Source: Psychromicrobium silvestre (lineage in GTDB: Bacteria; Actinomycetota; Actinomycetes; Actinomycetales; Micrococcaceae). From it: 64,000 nucleotides of DNA. Location: contig NZ_JACBYQ010000001.1 in NCBI RefSeq assembly GCF_013408295.1, positions 248,001 to 312,000 of the forward strand, read 5' to 3'. The notes beneath the pieces were generated by a model that worked only from the letters and a program-made list of their open reading frames with translations, did not search any database and was not told the DNA's origin. This document shows positions 1-7,756 of this stretch, in pieces. The position numbers were made by a program, and so were the translations under genes. Every line of letters begins with the position of its first letter. Positions within the stretch are counted from its first letter, which is position 1.

Positions 1-25
1 CCCCTAACAGAAGGGAGACCCGATA

Positions 26-82
26 ATGAGGATTCGTATCCGCATTCGTCGGACCATCCGAATTCGTCCTGTCCGCCTCTAG
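26..82 (+). CDS. Arg-rich 18-residue peptide, possible leader
   Basis: A short ORF reads MRIRIRIRRTIRIRPVRL and stops at TAG. An AAGGGAG ribosome-binding site lies about 8 bases before the ATG, so translation is plausible. Eight of 18 residues are arginine, encoded by five of the six Arg codons (AGG, CGT, CGC, CGG, CGA), and they mostly alternate with Ile or other hydrophobic residues. I do not recognise a family. The ORF is followed within 11 bases by a long hairpin and then a 42-codon gene. That layout suits a translated leader controlling an attenuator, but it also suits an independent micro-protein with its own terminator. No homologue or expression evidence is available here. Confidence 0.45.
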   Translation: MRIRIRIRRTIRIRPVRL

Positions 83-92
83 CGGGTAGCAG

Positions 93-155
93 TTGTTAGA
101 AGTAACGGCCTAGCTGAGCTTGCGCTCGGAGCCGGTTAGGTCTTCCAACAATTTT
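93..155 (+). terminator. Long rod-like hairpin followed by T-tract (terminator or attenuator)
   Basis: The transcript can fold into an extended rod. TTGTTAGAAG (93-102) pairs with CTTCCAACAA (142-151) with one mismatch. TAACGGC (103-109) pairs with GCCGGTTA (131-138) with one bulged G. CTGAGC (114-119) pairs with GCTCGG (124-129) across a TTGC loop with one wobble. TTTT follows at 152-155. The shape is that of an intrinsic terminator placed between the Arg-rich ORF and the 42-codon gene. Confidence 0.5.
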
Positions 156-177
156 CTATCTGAAAGTGGTAACAAAA

Positions 178-306
178 ATGGCAAATTCGAAGCAGACGAG
201 TCAGGTAATCGCACGCAAGGCAAGCAGCATCCTTCGGGATGGAAGGTCTAGCGCGCGGTCTAAGGCTGTTGCGGGGAGCGCTCTGGCGCAGACCAAGAAG
301 AAGTAA
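178..306 (+). CDS. Small basic Ser/Ala/Lys-rich protein (42 aa), unknown function
   Basis: The ORF starts at ATG 178 and encodes 42 residues beginning MANSKQTSQVIARKAS and ending SALAQTKKK. It is rich in Ser, Ala, Lys and Arg, has no membrane segment and no Cys, and is probably helical. From memory it resembles a scattered class of 40-60-residue bacterial proteins with the pattern ASK(A/V)L..., SKA..., (A/G)SALSQ, often found in accessory islands; I know of no assigned function. A weak purine-rich stretch (GAAAGTGG) precedes the start. A strong hairpin lies just downstream, which frames it as a discrete transcription unit. Base composition of the surroundings is more AT-rich than the core genes from 1.9 kb onward. 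Confidence 0.6.
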   Translation: MANSKQTSQVIARKASSILRDGRSSARSKAVAGSALAQTKKK

Positions 307-323
307 TCTGATCTAGAAATTCG

Positions 324-359
324 GTGGACCCAATCATTCTCAGGGATGGTTGGGTCCAC
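324..359 (+). terminator. Strong hairpin, likely intrinsic terminator
   Basis: Arms GTGGACCCAATCAT (324-337) and ATGGTTGGGTCCAC (346-359) pair over 14 positions with one G-U wobble around an 8-base loop. It is followed by TTCATAATTT, which is AT-rich but not a clean T-run. It sits 17 bases after the 42-codon gene. Confidence 0.75.
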
Positions 360-529
360 TTCATAATTTAAGAATGACCTCATATATGCTGAATCATTCA
401 AACCTTTAATCTACCGTTATGACCTCTTTTATTAATATTTCAGATTCCTTCAAGGTTGGATTGATGTTCTTAAGGAAGCGGTTAGTTTGCCAACTAGATG
501 AAACAATTAAGAACCAAAGGAGTGTTCAA

Positions 530-912
530 GTGAGTGGAATTAAGAAACTAATTATCGGGTTGGTTCTGTCTGTAAGTGTCCTCTTCGGAACCGTCGCAGT
601 GGCTAGCCCACCTTCAGGAAGCACAGCAGACGGCAACTATGCTCAGTGCATCCTTGGAGCAACTGTTCAGGACTGGGCGAATAAGAATCCCCGCGACTGT
701 ACTACAGCAGGAACCTGCGCTTTACTGAAGGATTGGCAAGTGGTGTTGAGGATCAATGGTGGCAACGGGACTGTGTAGGACAATGTTGCTAGGGGGTACC
801 AGGCTGTTCAGAATTGGTGTGCCTCCAACAGCTTCACATGCGCTATCGTTACCTCAGTTGGGGTAACTCTAACGGCACCGCTGTTGTCTATAGCAAGGAG
901 TTGATCGCATGA
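530..912 (+). pseudogene. Secreted-protein gene broken by a stop codon and a frameshift
   Basis: The reading frame starts at GTG 530 with AAAGGAG at 516-522 and encodes a clear signal peptide (IKKLIIGLVLSVSVLFG, then AVASPPSG as a cleavage region). It has Cys residues at QCILG, DCTTAGTC and later NWCASNSFTC. The frame hits TAG at 776-778, yet the same frame continues sensibly (DNVARGYQAVQNWCASNSF). Near 850-862 the sensible frame switches to one ending SWGNSNGTAVVYSKELIA. That ending has TGA at 910-912 overlapping the ATG of the next gene (ATGA), the signature of the original stop. The simplest reading is one nonsense mutation plus one single-base shift. The product family is not recognised; it looks like a small exported protein with disulfides. 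Sequencing error or programmed recoding cannot be excluded. Confidence 0.7.
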
Positions 913-1100
913 AGAAGCTACGTCCTATTGACTGGGTAGCTATGCCAATCACTTTTCTAGTAGCACTAGGAATCTACCTCTTTCTAGGTGGTCCTTTTGG
1001 GCTAGGACAACTGCTGGTAATTGCTGCAATTGTCGTAGTTGGCTACCCGCTCATGGTGTGGTGGATCAACACCATGAAGCGAAAAACTTCTCAGCAATAG
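909..1100 (+). CDS. Small membrane protein (63 aa), unknown
   Basis: This 63-residue protein begins MKKLRPIDWVAMPITFL. It has two predicted membrane helices, residues about 10-28 and 33-54 (LLVIAAIVVVGYPLMVWWI), joined by a short GGPFGLGQ turn, and ends in a basic tail (MKRKTSQQ). AAGGAG lies about 7 bases before the ATG. The start overlaps by 4 bases the restored end of the broken secreted-protein gene, so the two were probably co-translated. No family is recognised. A hairpin terminator follows. A helper or immunity role for the lost secreted partner is possible from position alone, but nothing in the sequence proves it. Confidence 0.6.
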   Translation: MKKLRPIDWVAMPITFLVALGIYLFLGGPFGLGQLLVIAAIVVVGYPLMVWWINTMKRKTSQQ

Positions 1101-1124
1101 TGGATGTGTAGACTGTTAGAGTAC

Positions 1125-1156
1125 TCCGACAGCTAGGGGCTGTCGGACTAATTTTT
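1125..1156 (+). terminator. Intrinsic terminator
   Basis: Perfect 9-bp arms TCCGACAGC (1125-1133) and GCTGTCGGA (1139-1147) enclose a 5-base loop, followed by CTAATTTTT. It closes the 530-1100 unit and also sits at the 3' end of the minus-strand remnant. Confidence 0.8.
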
Positions 1157-1715
1157 AAGTGAGCGGGAAACTCAGATTGATGTTAACGAAGCTCGGGTTG
1201 GCTCTACCCGAGAGGTAGACAAGCGATCCGTCGATATTGATGTAAATATCGGCAAAGCCGAATCCACCGGCTACCCCTGCTGTACGTACAGCGAAAGTTG
1301 GGGTCTGCCCAGCGTGCACCGCTTCCGTCAGGAGAGTCACGCTCTGTAATCGCCTCGACTATCCACTCTTGATGCTCCAGCCCTAGCCGAGTTTTCTTAG
1401 CGCCTAACTCGCGGACCGTGGCAAGCTCATAGAGGAAATCATCAAGAATGATCTGATCAACCTTGGCGGCGTTACGTGCTAGGTGGTTATGGCTACCACA
1501 TCGAAGTTCGCCGAGGTCTCACCGTGTTCCTTGCGATTGAACAGGATCATTGCCGCCCCATGAAGACCGCGCTTCACTGCTTCACCTAGAAATCTCCTAT
1601 ACGGATCGTTTTCCTTGCCATATGTACCTGCGTAATTTGGTCTGAAATCTACAGACAGTACAGCAATTGTTCGATTAGCGATTTCGGGGCTGGGGTCAGT
1701 CGTGATGATGGTCAA
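1155..1715 (-). pseudogene. Frameshifted remnant(s) of unknown gene(s)
   Basis: On the minus strand three sensible stretches occupy different frames. 1715-1479 starts at TTG and includes AVLSVDFRPNYAGTYGKEND and GAAMILFNRKEHGETSANFD. About 1510-1330 reads GELRCGSHNHLARNAAKVDQ, then ELGAKKTRLGLEHQEWIVEA. 1340-1155 ends GFGFADIYINIDGSLVYLSG and a short tail with a normal stop. Each stretch has protein-like composition but none is a complete gene, which points to one or two genes decayed by frameshifts. I cannot name a family. The last segment, with alternating hydrophobic beta-type residues, resembles the C-terminus of an exported protein. The stretch is AT-richer than the flanking core genes. 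Confidence 0.45.
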
Positions 1716-1866
1716 TTGCTAGTGTCAGCTCTCAACACTGGTTGAGCCTTGCGGTGATGCGGAGTTTTCCGTGACTGGTCCTGCACAGGTGCTGGTTTTG
1801 TCGGGTTTCCTCACATTGGGGGTGGTGGCTCTTTTGCAGTGGTGAGGGTTCTTGCAGGCTGGGGTG

Positions 1867-3114
1867 ATGGAAGAGGAAAAGTCGTCATTGTTTTCTGCGG
1901 GGTCGGGAGATCCGGCTACGGGTAGTTCTGGGCGGGGTGTTGGGACTTTGTCGATTAATAGTCCTGAGGATCTGCTGGGGTACTTGCCACATGCTTTGGG
2001 TTATTGGCCGGAGTGCTCGCTGATGGTTTTGGGGTTGAAGGGTAAGCAGGCGGGTGCGAGTTTGCGGCTGGATTTGCCGGATCGGCACGGTTCCGAAGAG
2101 GAGTGCCTGCATTATGCGAGCCAGTTGGTGGCTTGTCTCACCTCGAGTGTGCCTGGTTCTGAGGCGATTGCGGTGGATGGGGTTGTGTTGGCGTTGTTTA
2201 CCGGACTTGACTGGCGGGACGGCGAAGACCCTGGCTATGACCGGTTAATGACTTGCCTGCTGGGGGAGCTGGATATTGCTGGGATGTCCGTCCGGGAAGC
2301 TTGGTGGATCGGCCAAACAAGCTGGCGAAACTACCTGTGCCGGGATGGGGTGTGTTGCTCCTTCGTGGGTCGGCCCCTGACTGAAATACGTGAGAGTCAG
2401 CTCAGTATCGAGCTGATCTATCGGGGGAGTATGTATTGTCCTGATCTTTCGACCGCGGTACAGCCTGCTGAACTATCGGAGCAAAGACAGCAGGATCTAC
2501 TGAGAGGATTCCGCGAGGCGCTGCCTAGGCTGCGCAATATCCAGCCAGGCGATAAAGCTTTCGACGCGGCTTTAGAGTCCTGGTGGGCGGCTCTTCTGAC
2601 CGAGACAGAGCAGCAGAGCAAGAAAGTTCAGCTCGCCGAGCAGCAGAGCACGGAGCAACTTGGAACGTTACTCGCAGCTCTGCACAACATCCTCCTCCGG
2701 GATGCGGTCCTGATGCTCGCGTTGACCGGGGCAACAGGGCAAATTGGGCTGTCGGATGAGACCGAATATCGCAGCCGGTCAGTTGATGCTGCCAGCCTGA
2801 TCCTTGGCGATCCCGATTTTTCCCCCGACTGGAAGCGGCTCGACAGGTTCAAGACTTTACTGATGACCCTGATTGGAGTGAATGCACCGAGTGGTCTGCC
2901 GCGGAAAGATCTGCTTCGGGCCAAGGCAGCGGCACTCAGCCTTCTTGCTTGGCTCGAATGGTGCAAAGGTCGCGGAAGCACTGCCGGCGCTTTCCTCAAG
3001 GAGGCGGAGATCGCATTGCCGGGGTATCGGCTAGCGGAACTGCTCGGCGATATGCTCGCCTCCGGATTGCGTTGCCCTTGGGCGCAGAACCGAAGTAGCC
3101 CAGAATGCAGCTGA
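1867..3114 (+). CDS. DUF4192 domain protein
   Basis: This is a 415-residue cytoplasmic protein of the actinobacterial DUF4192 family. After a Ser/Gly-rich N-terminus, residues about 28-60 carry the characteristic opening (SINSPEDLLGYLPHALGY, then a Pro-Glu-Cys-Ser motif where the family has PxxS). A long mostly helical C-terminal region follows, with a Gln/Glu-rich stretch (EQQSKKVQLAEQQ) that may form a coiled coil. The function of the family is unknown. An in-frame TTG at 1852 gives a 420-residue alternative; I prefer ATG 1867 because it has an AGG-containing leader and ATG is commoner. It is a single gene, followed by a 420-base intergenic space before sigA. Confidence 0.8.
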   Translation: MEEEKSSLFSAGSGDPATGSSGRGVGTLSINSPEDLLGYLPHALGYWPECSLMVLGLKGKQAGASLRLDLPDRHGSEEECLHYASQLVACLTSSVPGSEAIAVDGVVLALFTGLDWRDGEDPGYDRLMTCLLGELDIAGMSVREAWWIGQTSWRNYLCRDGVCCSFVGRPLTEIRESQLSIELIYRGSMYCPDLSTAVQPAELSEQRQQDLLRGFREALPRLRNIQPGDKAFDAALESWWAALLTETEQQSKKVQLAEQQSTEQLGTLLAALHNILLRDAVLMLALTGATGQIGLSDETEYRSRSVDAASLILGDPDFSPDWKRLDRFKTLLMTLIGVNAPSGLPRKDLLRAKAAALSLLAWLEWCKGRGSTAGAFLKEAEIALPGYRLAELLGDMLASGLRCPWAQNRSSPECS

Positions 3115-3178
3115 GAACCGCAGTAATCGAGAACGTAACTGAGAAGAACGAGACCGAACTAGTTGAGGGCGCCGACTA

Positions 3179-3238
3179 ACGCACCAGCACTAAACGCACC
3201 AGTACTAGACGCACCAGTACTAGACGCACCAGTCCAGC
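3179..3238 (+). repeat. Tandem repeat, four copies of about 15 bp
   Basis: Four head-to-tail copies begin at 3179, 3194, 3209 and 3224 with core ACGCACCAGTACTAG. Copies 2 and 3 are identical, copy 1 differs at two positions, and copy 4 keeps the first 10 bases. The array lies in the 3115-3535 gap between the DUF4192 gene and sigA. The rest of that gap holds a hairpin without a T-run (ATTCCCG 3275-3281 with CGGGAAT 3287-3293) and presumably the sigA promoter; TTGACA at 3471-3476 is a possible -35, but I see no convincing -10. I see no gene in it. Confidence 0.75.
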
Positions 3239-3535
3239 GCAGCGGCTAGGACACGTGGTGATCGTCCTCAGCGGATTCCCGGACGGCGGGAATTCCGTGA
3301 GACACTATTAGGACGACCCGGTTGGGTCCGTGAATGATTCGCATCCTTGCTGAACGGTATTGGACGGCGTTTTCAGATTTCTTTGAGAATTCTGGGAACA
3401 AGCTGCCCTTCAGAGTAGTTACTACTATGGACCCTTCAGCTGTGATCGCGGATTTAAATCGATCACGGACTTGACAGGGTCATAGTGGTGTTACGCGCAG
3501 GTGGCATCACAGAGAGCAGCAAGGAAAGGTAATCA

Positions 3536-4924
3536 GTGTCTCCAACTGCACGTAAGGCCAGCACCGCCACCGTGACTACTACCGCGGAAGAACCTGCCGC
3601 AAAGCAGAGCAACGCTCGCTCAAGCAGCACCAGTAAGGCCAAGACCTCCTCCGCCGCCAAGAAGTCGGAGGCACTCAAGGATGTGGCTGCCCAGCCCGTC
3701 GAGGAGAAGTTGACCGCTACCCAAAAGCGCGCCGCCACTGCAGCGGCCAAAAAGGCTGCTCCGGCGGAAACCGCAGCGCCGAAGGCCACTCGTGGACGTA
3801 AGCCCAAAGCAGAGGCTGTGAGCGAGGACGCCGAGAAGTCTGACGATACCGAGGTAGCCGAGGACGCGGAAGACTCCGAGGAGAGTGCCGAGGCAAGCCT
3901 GGGCGAAGTGGCCGAAGCCACAGCGGAGGTTGAAGAGACCACTGGCTCCGGCTTCGTCTACTCGGATGCCGATGACGACGATGCCCCGGTCCAGCAGGTT
4001 ATGTCCGCGGGAGCTACCGCAGACCCGGTAAAGGACTATCTCAAGCAGATCGGTAAAGTTGCGCTGCTTAACGCGGAGCAAGAAGTCGACCTGGCACTGC
4101 GGATCGAAGCGGGACTGTACGCCGAAGAGAAGCTCGCCGCAGACGACGGGAAAATTCCGGACAAGCTCAAGCGCGAATACCAATGGGTGATCCATGATGG
4201 CAAGCGCGCCAAGAACCACCTACTTGAAGCGAACCTCCGCCTCGTGGTCTCCCTAGCCAAGCGCTACACCGGCCGCGGCATGCTTTTCCTGGACTTGATC
4301 CAAGAAGGCAACCTGGGCTTGATCCGCGCCGTGGAGAAGTTCGACTACACCAAGGGCTTCAAGTTCTCCACCTACGCAACCTGGTGGATTCGTCAGGCCA
4401 TCACTCGTGCCATGGCGGACCAAGCTCGTACCATCCGTATCCCAGTGCATATGGTCGAAGTGATCAATAAGCTGGCTCGGGTGCAGCGCCAGATGCTCCA
4501 GGACCTGGGCCGTGAGCCCACGCCGGAAGAGCTGGCCTTGGAACTCGACATGACCCCTGAAAAGGTCGTCGAGGTGCAGAAGTACGGCCGCGAGCCGATC
4601 TCCTTGCACACGCCGCTGGGCGAGGATGGTGACTCTGAGTTTGGCGATCTGATCGAAGACTCCGAGGCAGTGGTGCCCGCAGATGCAGTGAGCTTCACCT
4701 TGCTGCAGGAACAACTACATTCGGTTCTAGACACGCTTTCCGAAAGGGAAGCCGGCGTGGTGGCCATGCGTTTCGGACTGACCGACGGACAGCCAAAGAC
4801 TTTAGACGAAATCGGAAAGGTCTACGGGGTTACCCGGGAGCGGATCCGGCAGATCGAGTCGAAGACCATGTCCAAATTGCGCCATCCTTCGCGTTCGCAA
4901 GTGCTGCGCGACTACCTGGACTAA
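3536..4924 (+). CDS. sigA: Primary RNA polymerase sigma factor SigA/RpoD
   Basis: This is the housekeeping sigma-70 factor (462 aa), which binds core RNA polymerase and recognises -10/-35 promoters. Residues 1-150 are a low-complexity extension, first Ala/Lys/Thr-rich and then strongly acidic, typical of actinobacterial primary sigmas. Region 1.2 begins near [16 protein letters not shown]. Region 2 contains [20 protein letters not shown] and the -10-reading [16 protein letters not shown]. Region 3 holds [14 protein letters not shown], and region 4.2 is [19 protein letters not shown]. It ends with the canonical LRDYLD. The start is GTG 3536 with AAGGAAAGG upstream. A strong bidirectional terminator follows at 5074-5107. 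Nothing essential is missing. Confidence 0.97.
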   Translation: MSPTARKASTATVTTTAEEPAAKQSNARSSSTSKAKTSSAAKKSEALKDVAAQPVEEKLTATQKRAATAAAKKAAPAETAAPKATRGRKPKAEAVSEDAEKSDDTEVAEDAEDSEESAEASLGEVAEATAEVEETTGSGFVYSDADDDDAPVQQVMSAGATADPVKDYLKQIGKVALLNAEQEVDLALRIEAGLYAEEKLAADDGKIPDKLKREYQWVIHDGKRAKNHLLEANLRLVVSLAKRYTGRGMLFLDLIQEGNLGLIRAVEKFDYTKGFKFSTYATWWIRQAITRAMADQARTIRIPVHMVEVINKLARVQRQMLQDLGREPTPEELALELDMTPEKVVEVQKYGREPISLHTPLGEDGDSEFGDLIEDSEAVVPADAVSFTLLQEQLHSVLDTLSEREAGVVAMRFGLTDGQPKTLDEIGKVYGVTRERIRQIESKTMSKLRHPSRSQVLRDYLD

Positions 4925-5073
4925 GCCCTTTGCTGATAGCGCCTAAGAGCCGGTTCTAAGGACCAGTGTCTCGAAGAATGGCGTGAGCTTGGCTGCCGAA
5001 ATGGCAGCTAAGCTCACGCCAGCGGCAGCTAAATCCAGATGAGACAGACCAGATGAGACAGAAGAGTTAAGAC

Positions 5074-5107
5074 AAAAGGAGGGCCTCCCACGGGAGGCCC
5101 TCCTTTT
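5074..5107. terminator. Bidirectional terminator between sigA and a convergent gene
   Basis: Sixteen-base perfect arms (5074-5089 and 5092-5107, core AGGAGGGCCTCCC) flank a two-base centre, with A4 before and T4 after. The hairpin works from either strand and separates sigA from the convergent zinc-finger gene. Confidence 0.9.
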
Positions 5108-5135
5108 ATGCTCGGGATTCAGTAGCTCAGGAAAT

Positions 5136-5360
5136 TCAGTCGTCCAGCAGAACCGGATCCTTTTCCAGCAGTCTGGAAGTCTCATCGTGCCATTCCGAAG
5201 AGAGTGGCTTGAGCGTTGCTTCTACGGCGCGGGCATGATGTCCGCAGAAGAGCAATTCGCCACCGGAGGCTTCCAAGACAACTCGGACATAAGCCTGCGC
5301 GCCACAACGGTCGCATCGGTCCAGGGCATTGAGTTCACGACTTACGGTTGCAGTTGTCAT
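5136..5360 (-). CDS. Small zinc-finger protein, DUF7455-like
   Basis: This 74-residue protein begins MTTATVSREL. Its core is ALDRCDRCGAQAYVRVVL followed by ELLFCGHHARA: a Cys-x2-Cys pair and a Cys-x2-His pair that would hold one zinc ion. It matches the small actinobacterial family annotated DUF7455, of unknown function. The start at 5360 is chosen because GAAGGAGG lies 6-7 bases upstream; an in-frame start at 5405 would add 15 residues without a ribosome-binding site. It is convergent with sigA and shares its terminator. Its own promoter must lie between 5361 and the parE start. Confidence 0.75.
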   Translation of the reverse strand: MTTATVSRELNALDRCDRCGAQAYVRVVLEASGGELLFCGHHARAVEATLKPLSSEWHDETSRLLEKDPVLLDD

Positions 5361-5569
5361 GATGTCCTCCTTCGTATCTTCGTGCGGTGCTATATATCCA
5401 TACAACCATTATCCAGCCCAAAACCGTCCCAAGTGGAGCTTTCTTTCGCTCTGCGCGTATTGCAATTCCATAACCTTGGGATCCCCTCCGATACCCAAGC
5501 CGAGCGCTAGCCGAGCGCGCTACGGCATGGCTGCGACGCCGTCGTCCAGCTTCAAGATAGCCTTGAGCA

Positions 5570-7690
5570 GTGGTACAGCAGAATTCCGGAAGCTCCCAAT
5601 ACACCGCACGGCACCTCTCTGTCTTGGAGGGCTTGGAAGCGGTTCGTAAGCGACCCGGTATGTACATCGGCTCCACCGATTCGCGCGGCTTGATGCACTG
5701 CCTCTGGGAGATTATCGATAACTCCGTTGACGAGGCGCTTTCCGGCTTCGGTCAGAACATCACAGTCATTTTGCACAAGGATAACTCGGTCGAGGTGCAC
5801 GATGACGGCCGCGGCATTCCGGTCGATATCGAACCGAAAACCGGCTTGAGCGGGCTCGAAGTCGTGATGACCAAATTGCACGCAGGCGGCAAGTTCGGCG
5901 GCTCCTCCTACGCCGCCTCCGGTGGCCTGCACGGTGTGGGAGCCTCGGTGGTGAACGCGCTCTCGGCCCGCTTGGACGTTCAGGTGGATCGTGGCGGCAA
6001 GACTTACCAGATGTGCTTCCGGCGCGGTGAGCCGGGAACCTTCAAGGACACCGGAAAGAGCCCGAGCCCGACGGCGGTCTTCGAACCTTTTGTGTCCAAG
6101 TCAGTTCTCGAGGTGGTTGGCAGCACCAAGCGTGGCGTGACCGGCACCCGGACCCGTTACTGGGCGGACCGGCAGATCTTCACCCAAGATGCAAAATTTT
6201 CCTACGAAGACCTGGCAGCCAGAGCCCGGCAGACTTCCTTCCTGGTCCCCGGGCTGAAAATGGTGATCCGGGACGAACGCGGCTTGCCGGGGACTCCCGG
6301 TGAGAACGGCCCGCACGAGGAGATCTTCCATCACGACGGCGGCATCTCCGAGTTCGTCGATTTCCTGGCCGCCGATGCCCCGGTGACCGATATCTGGCGC
6401 TTACACGGCAGCTCCACCTTCAAAGAGACCGTGCCGATGCTCGATGAGAACGGGCATATGACCTCCACCGAGGTGGAACGGGACTGCGAGGTAGATATCG
6501 CGCTGCGCTGGGGGATCGGCTACGACACCACAATGCGCTCCTTCGTGAACATCATTGCCACGCCCAAGGGCGGCAGGCACCAGGAAGGCTTTGAGCAAGC
6601 CCTGCTCAAGACCTTCCGCAAGGTAGTGGAAGCTAACGCCCGCAAGCTCAAAGCCGGAAACGACAAGATTGAGAAAGACGATGTACTGGCAGGCTTGACC
6701 ACGGTACTCACCGTACGGCTCGCTGAACCGCAGTTCGAGGGCCAGACCAAAGAAGTGCTTGGCACCCCGGCGGTGCGGGCTATCGTGGCCAAGGTGGTGG
6801 AGCGAGAGCTCACCGCGAAACTGAATTCCTCCAACCGCAATGACAAAGCGCAGTCGGCATTGCTGCTGGAGAAGGTCGTCTCCGAGATGAAATCGCGTAT
6901 TTCGGCTCGAGTACACAAGGAGACGCAGCGCCGAAAGAACGCCCTAGAGACCTCTTCGTTGCCCGCTAAACTTGCTGATTGCCGCTCCGATGACGTGGAG
7001 CGCACCGAGCTCTTCATCGTCGAGGGCGATAGCGCGCTCGGCACCGCCCGACTGGCCAGGTCATCAGATTTCCAGGCTCTGCTGCCGATTAGAGGCAAGA
7101 TCCTCAATGTGCAGAAAGCCTCGGTGGGGGACATGCTCTCCAACGCGGAATGTGCAGCCCTGATCCAGGTGGTCGGAGCGGGCTCCGGCCGCAGCTTCGA
7201 TCTGGAAGCCGCCCGCTACGGCAAGGTCATCCTGATGACGGACGCCGACGTCGACGGCGCGCATATCCGCACACTGCTGCTCACCCTGTTCTTCCGTTAC
7301 ATGCGGCCGATGATCGATGCTGGTCGAGTCTTCGCCGCGGTACCACCGCTGCATCGAGTCGAGGTAGTGAACCACGGTCAGAAAACCAATGAGCTGATCT
7401 ACACCTACTCCGAACAAGAGCTGAAGAACTTATTGGTGAAACTGGAGAAGTCCGGGAAGCGCTATAAGGAGCCGATTCAGCGTTACAAGGGTTTGGGTGA
7501 AATGGATGCCGACCAACTGGCCGAAACCACCATGGACCCCCGGCACCGCACCCTGCGCCGAGTAACCGCGGAGAACGCCGCGATGGCCGAGACCACCTTT
7601 GAATTATTGATGGGATCGGATGTGGCTCCGCGCAAGGAGTTCATTATCGCCGGTGCTGCGGATCTGGATCCGGAGCGCATCGACGCCTAA
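5570..7690 (+). CDS. parE: DNA topoisomerase IV subunit B (second GyrB-type subunit)
   Basis: This is the ATPase subunit of a type IIA topoisomerase (706 aa); with ParC it decatenates or relaxes DNA. The GHKL ATPase domain is at residues 1-230 (WEIIDNSVDEALSG, DDGRGIPVD, GGLHGVGASVVNALS), with the catalytic transducer around 230-420. The Toprim domain has ELFIVEGDSALGTARLAR and the acidic MTDADVDGAHIRTLLLTLFF, and the C-terminus has QRYKGLGEMDADQLAETTMD. The EGDSALGTA variant (not EGDSAGGSA) is what I associate with the second actinobacterial GyrB. GTG 5570 is the earliest possible start, because TGA at 5564-5566 closes the frame. Its partner parC is 9.4 kb away on the other strand, with the cyd cluster between. 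It could also be named gyrB2. Confidence 0.92.
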   Translation: MVQQNSGSSQYTARHLSVLEGLEAVRKRPGMYIGSTDSRGLMHCLWEIIDNSVDEALSGFGQNITVILHKDNSVEVHDDGRGIPVDIEPKTGLSGLEVVMTKLHAGGKFGGSSYAASGGLHGVGASVVNALSARLDVQVDRGGKTYQMCFRRGEPGTFKDTGKSPSPTAVFEPFVSKSVLEVVGSTKRGVTGTRTRYWADRQIFTQDAKFSYEDLAARARQTSFLVPGLKMVIRDERGLPGTPGENGPHEEIFHHDGGISEFVDFLAADAPVTDIWRLHGSSTFKETVPMLDENGHMTSTEVERDCEVDIALRWGIGYDTTMRSFVNIIATPKGGRHQEGFEQALLKTFRKVVEANARKLKAGNDKIEKDDVLAGLTTVLTVRLAEPQFEGQTKEVLGTPAVRAIVAKVVERELTAKLNSSNRNDKAQSALLLEKVVSEMKSRISARVHKETQRRKNALETSSLPAKLADCRSDDVERTELFIVEGDSALGTARLARSSDFQALLPIRGKILNVQKASVGDMLSNAECAALIQVVGAGSGRSFDLEAARYGKVILMTDADVDGAHIRTLLLTLFFRYMRPMIDAGRVFAAVPPLHRVEVVNHGQKTNELIYTYSEQELKNLLVKLEKSGKRYKEPIQRYKGLGEMDADQLAETTMDPRHRTLRRVTAENAAMAETTFELLMGSDVAPRKEFIIAGAADLDPERIDA

Positions 7691-7756
7691 GCCTCTCGTC
7701 TTCTAGCTGTTCTCGGCGGTTCACAGGAGCTTGGCTCGAGCGGTTCGGGCGGAGGT

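Noticed and set aside
3463-4219. Ser/Ala-rich and Gly/Leu-rich open frames antisense to sigA
   Set aside because: They arise from the low-complexity N-terminal coding region of sigA and have no independent start signals.
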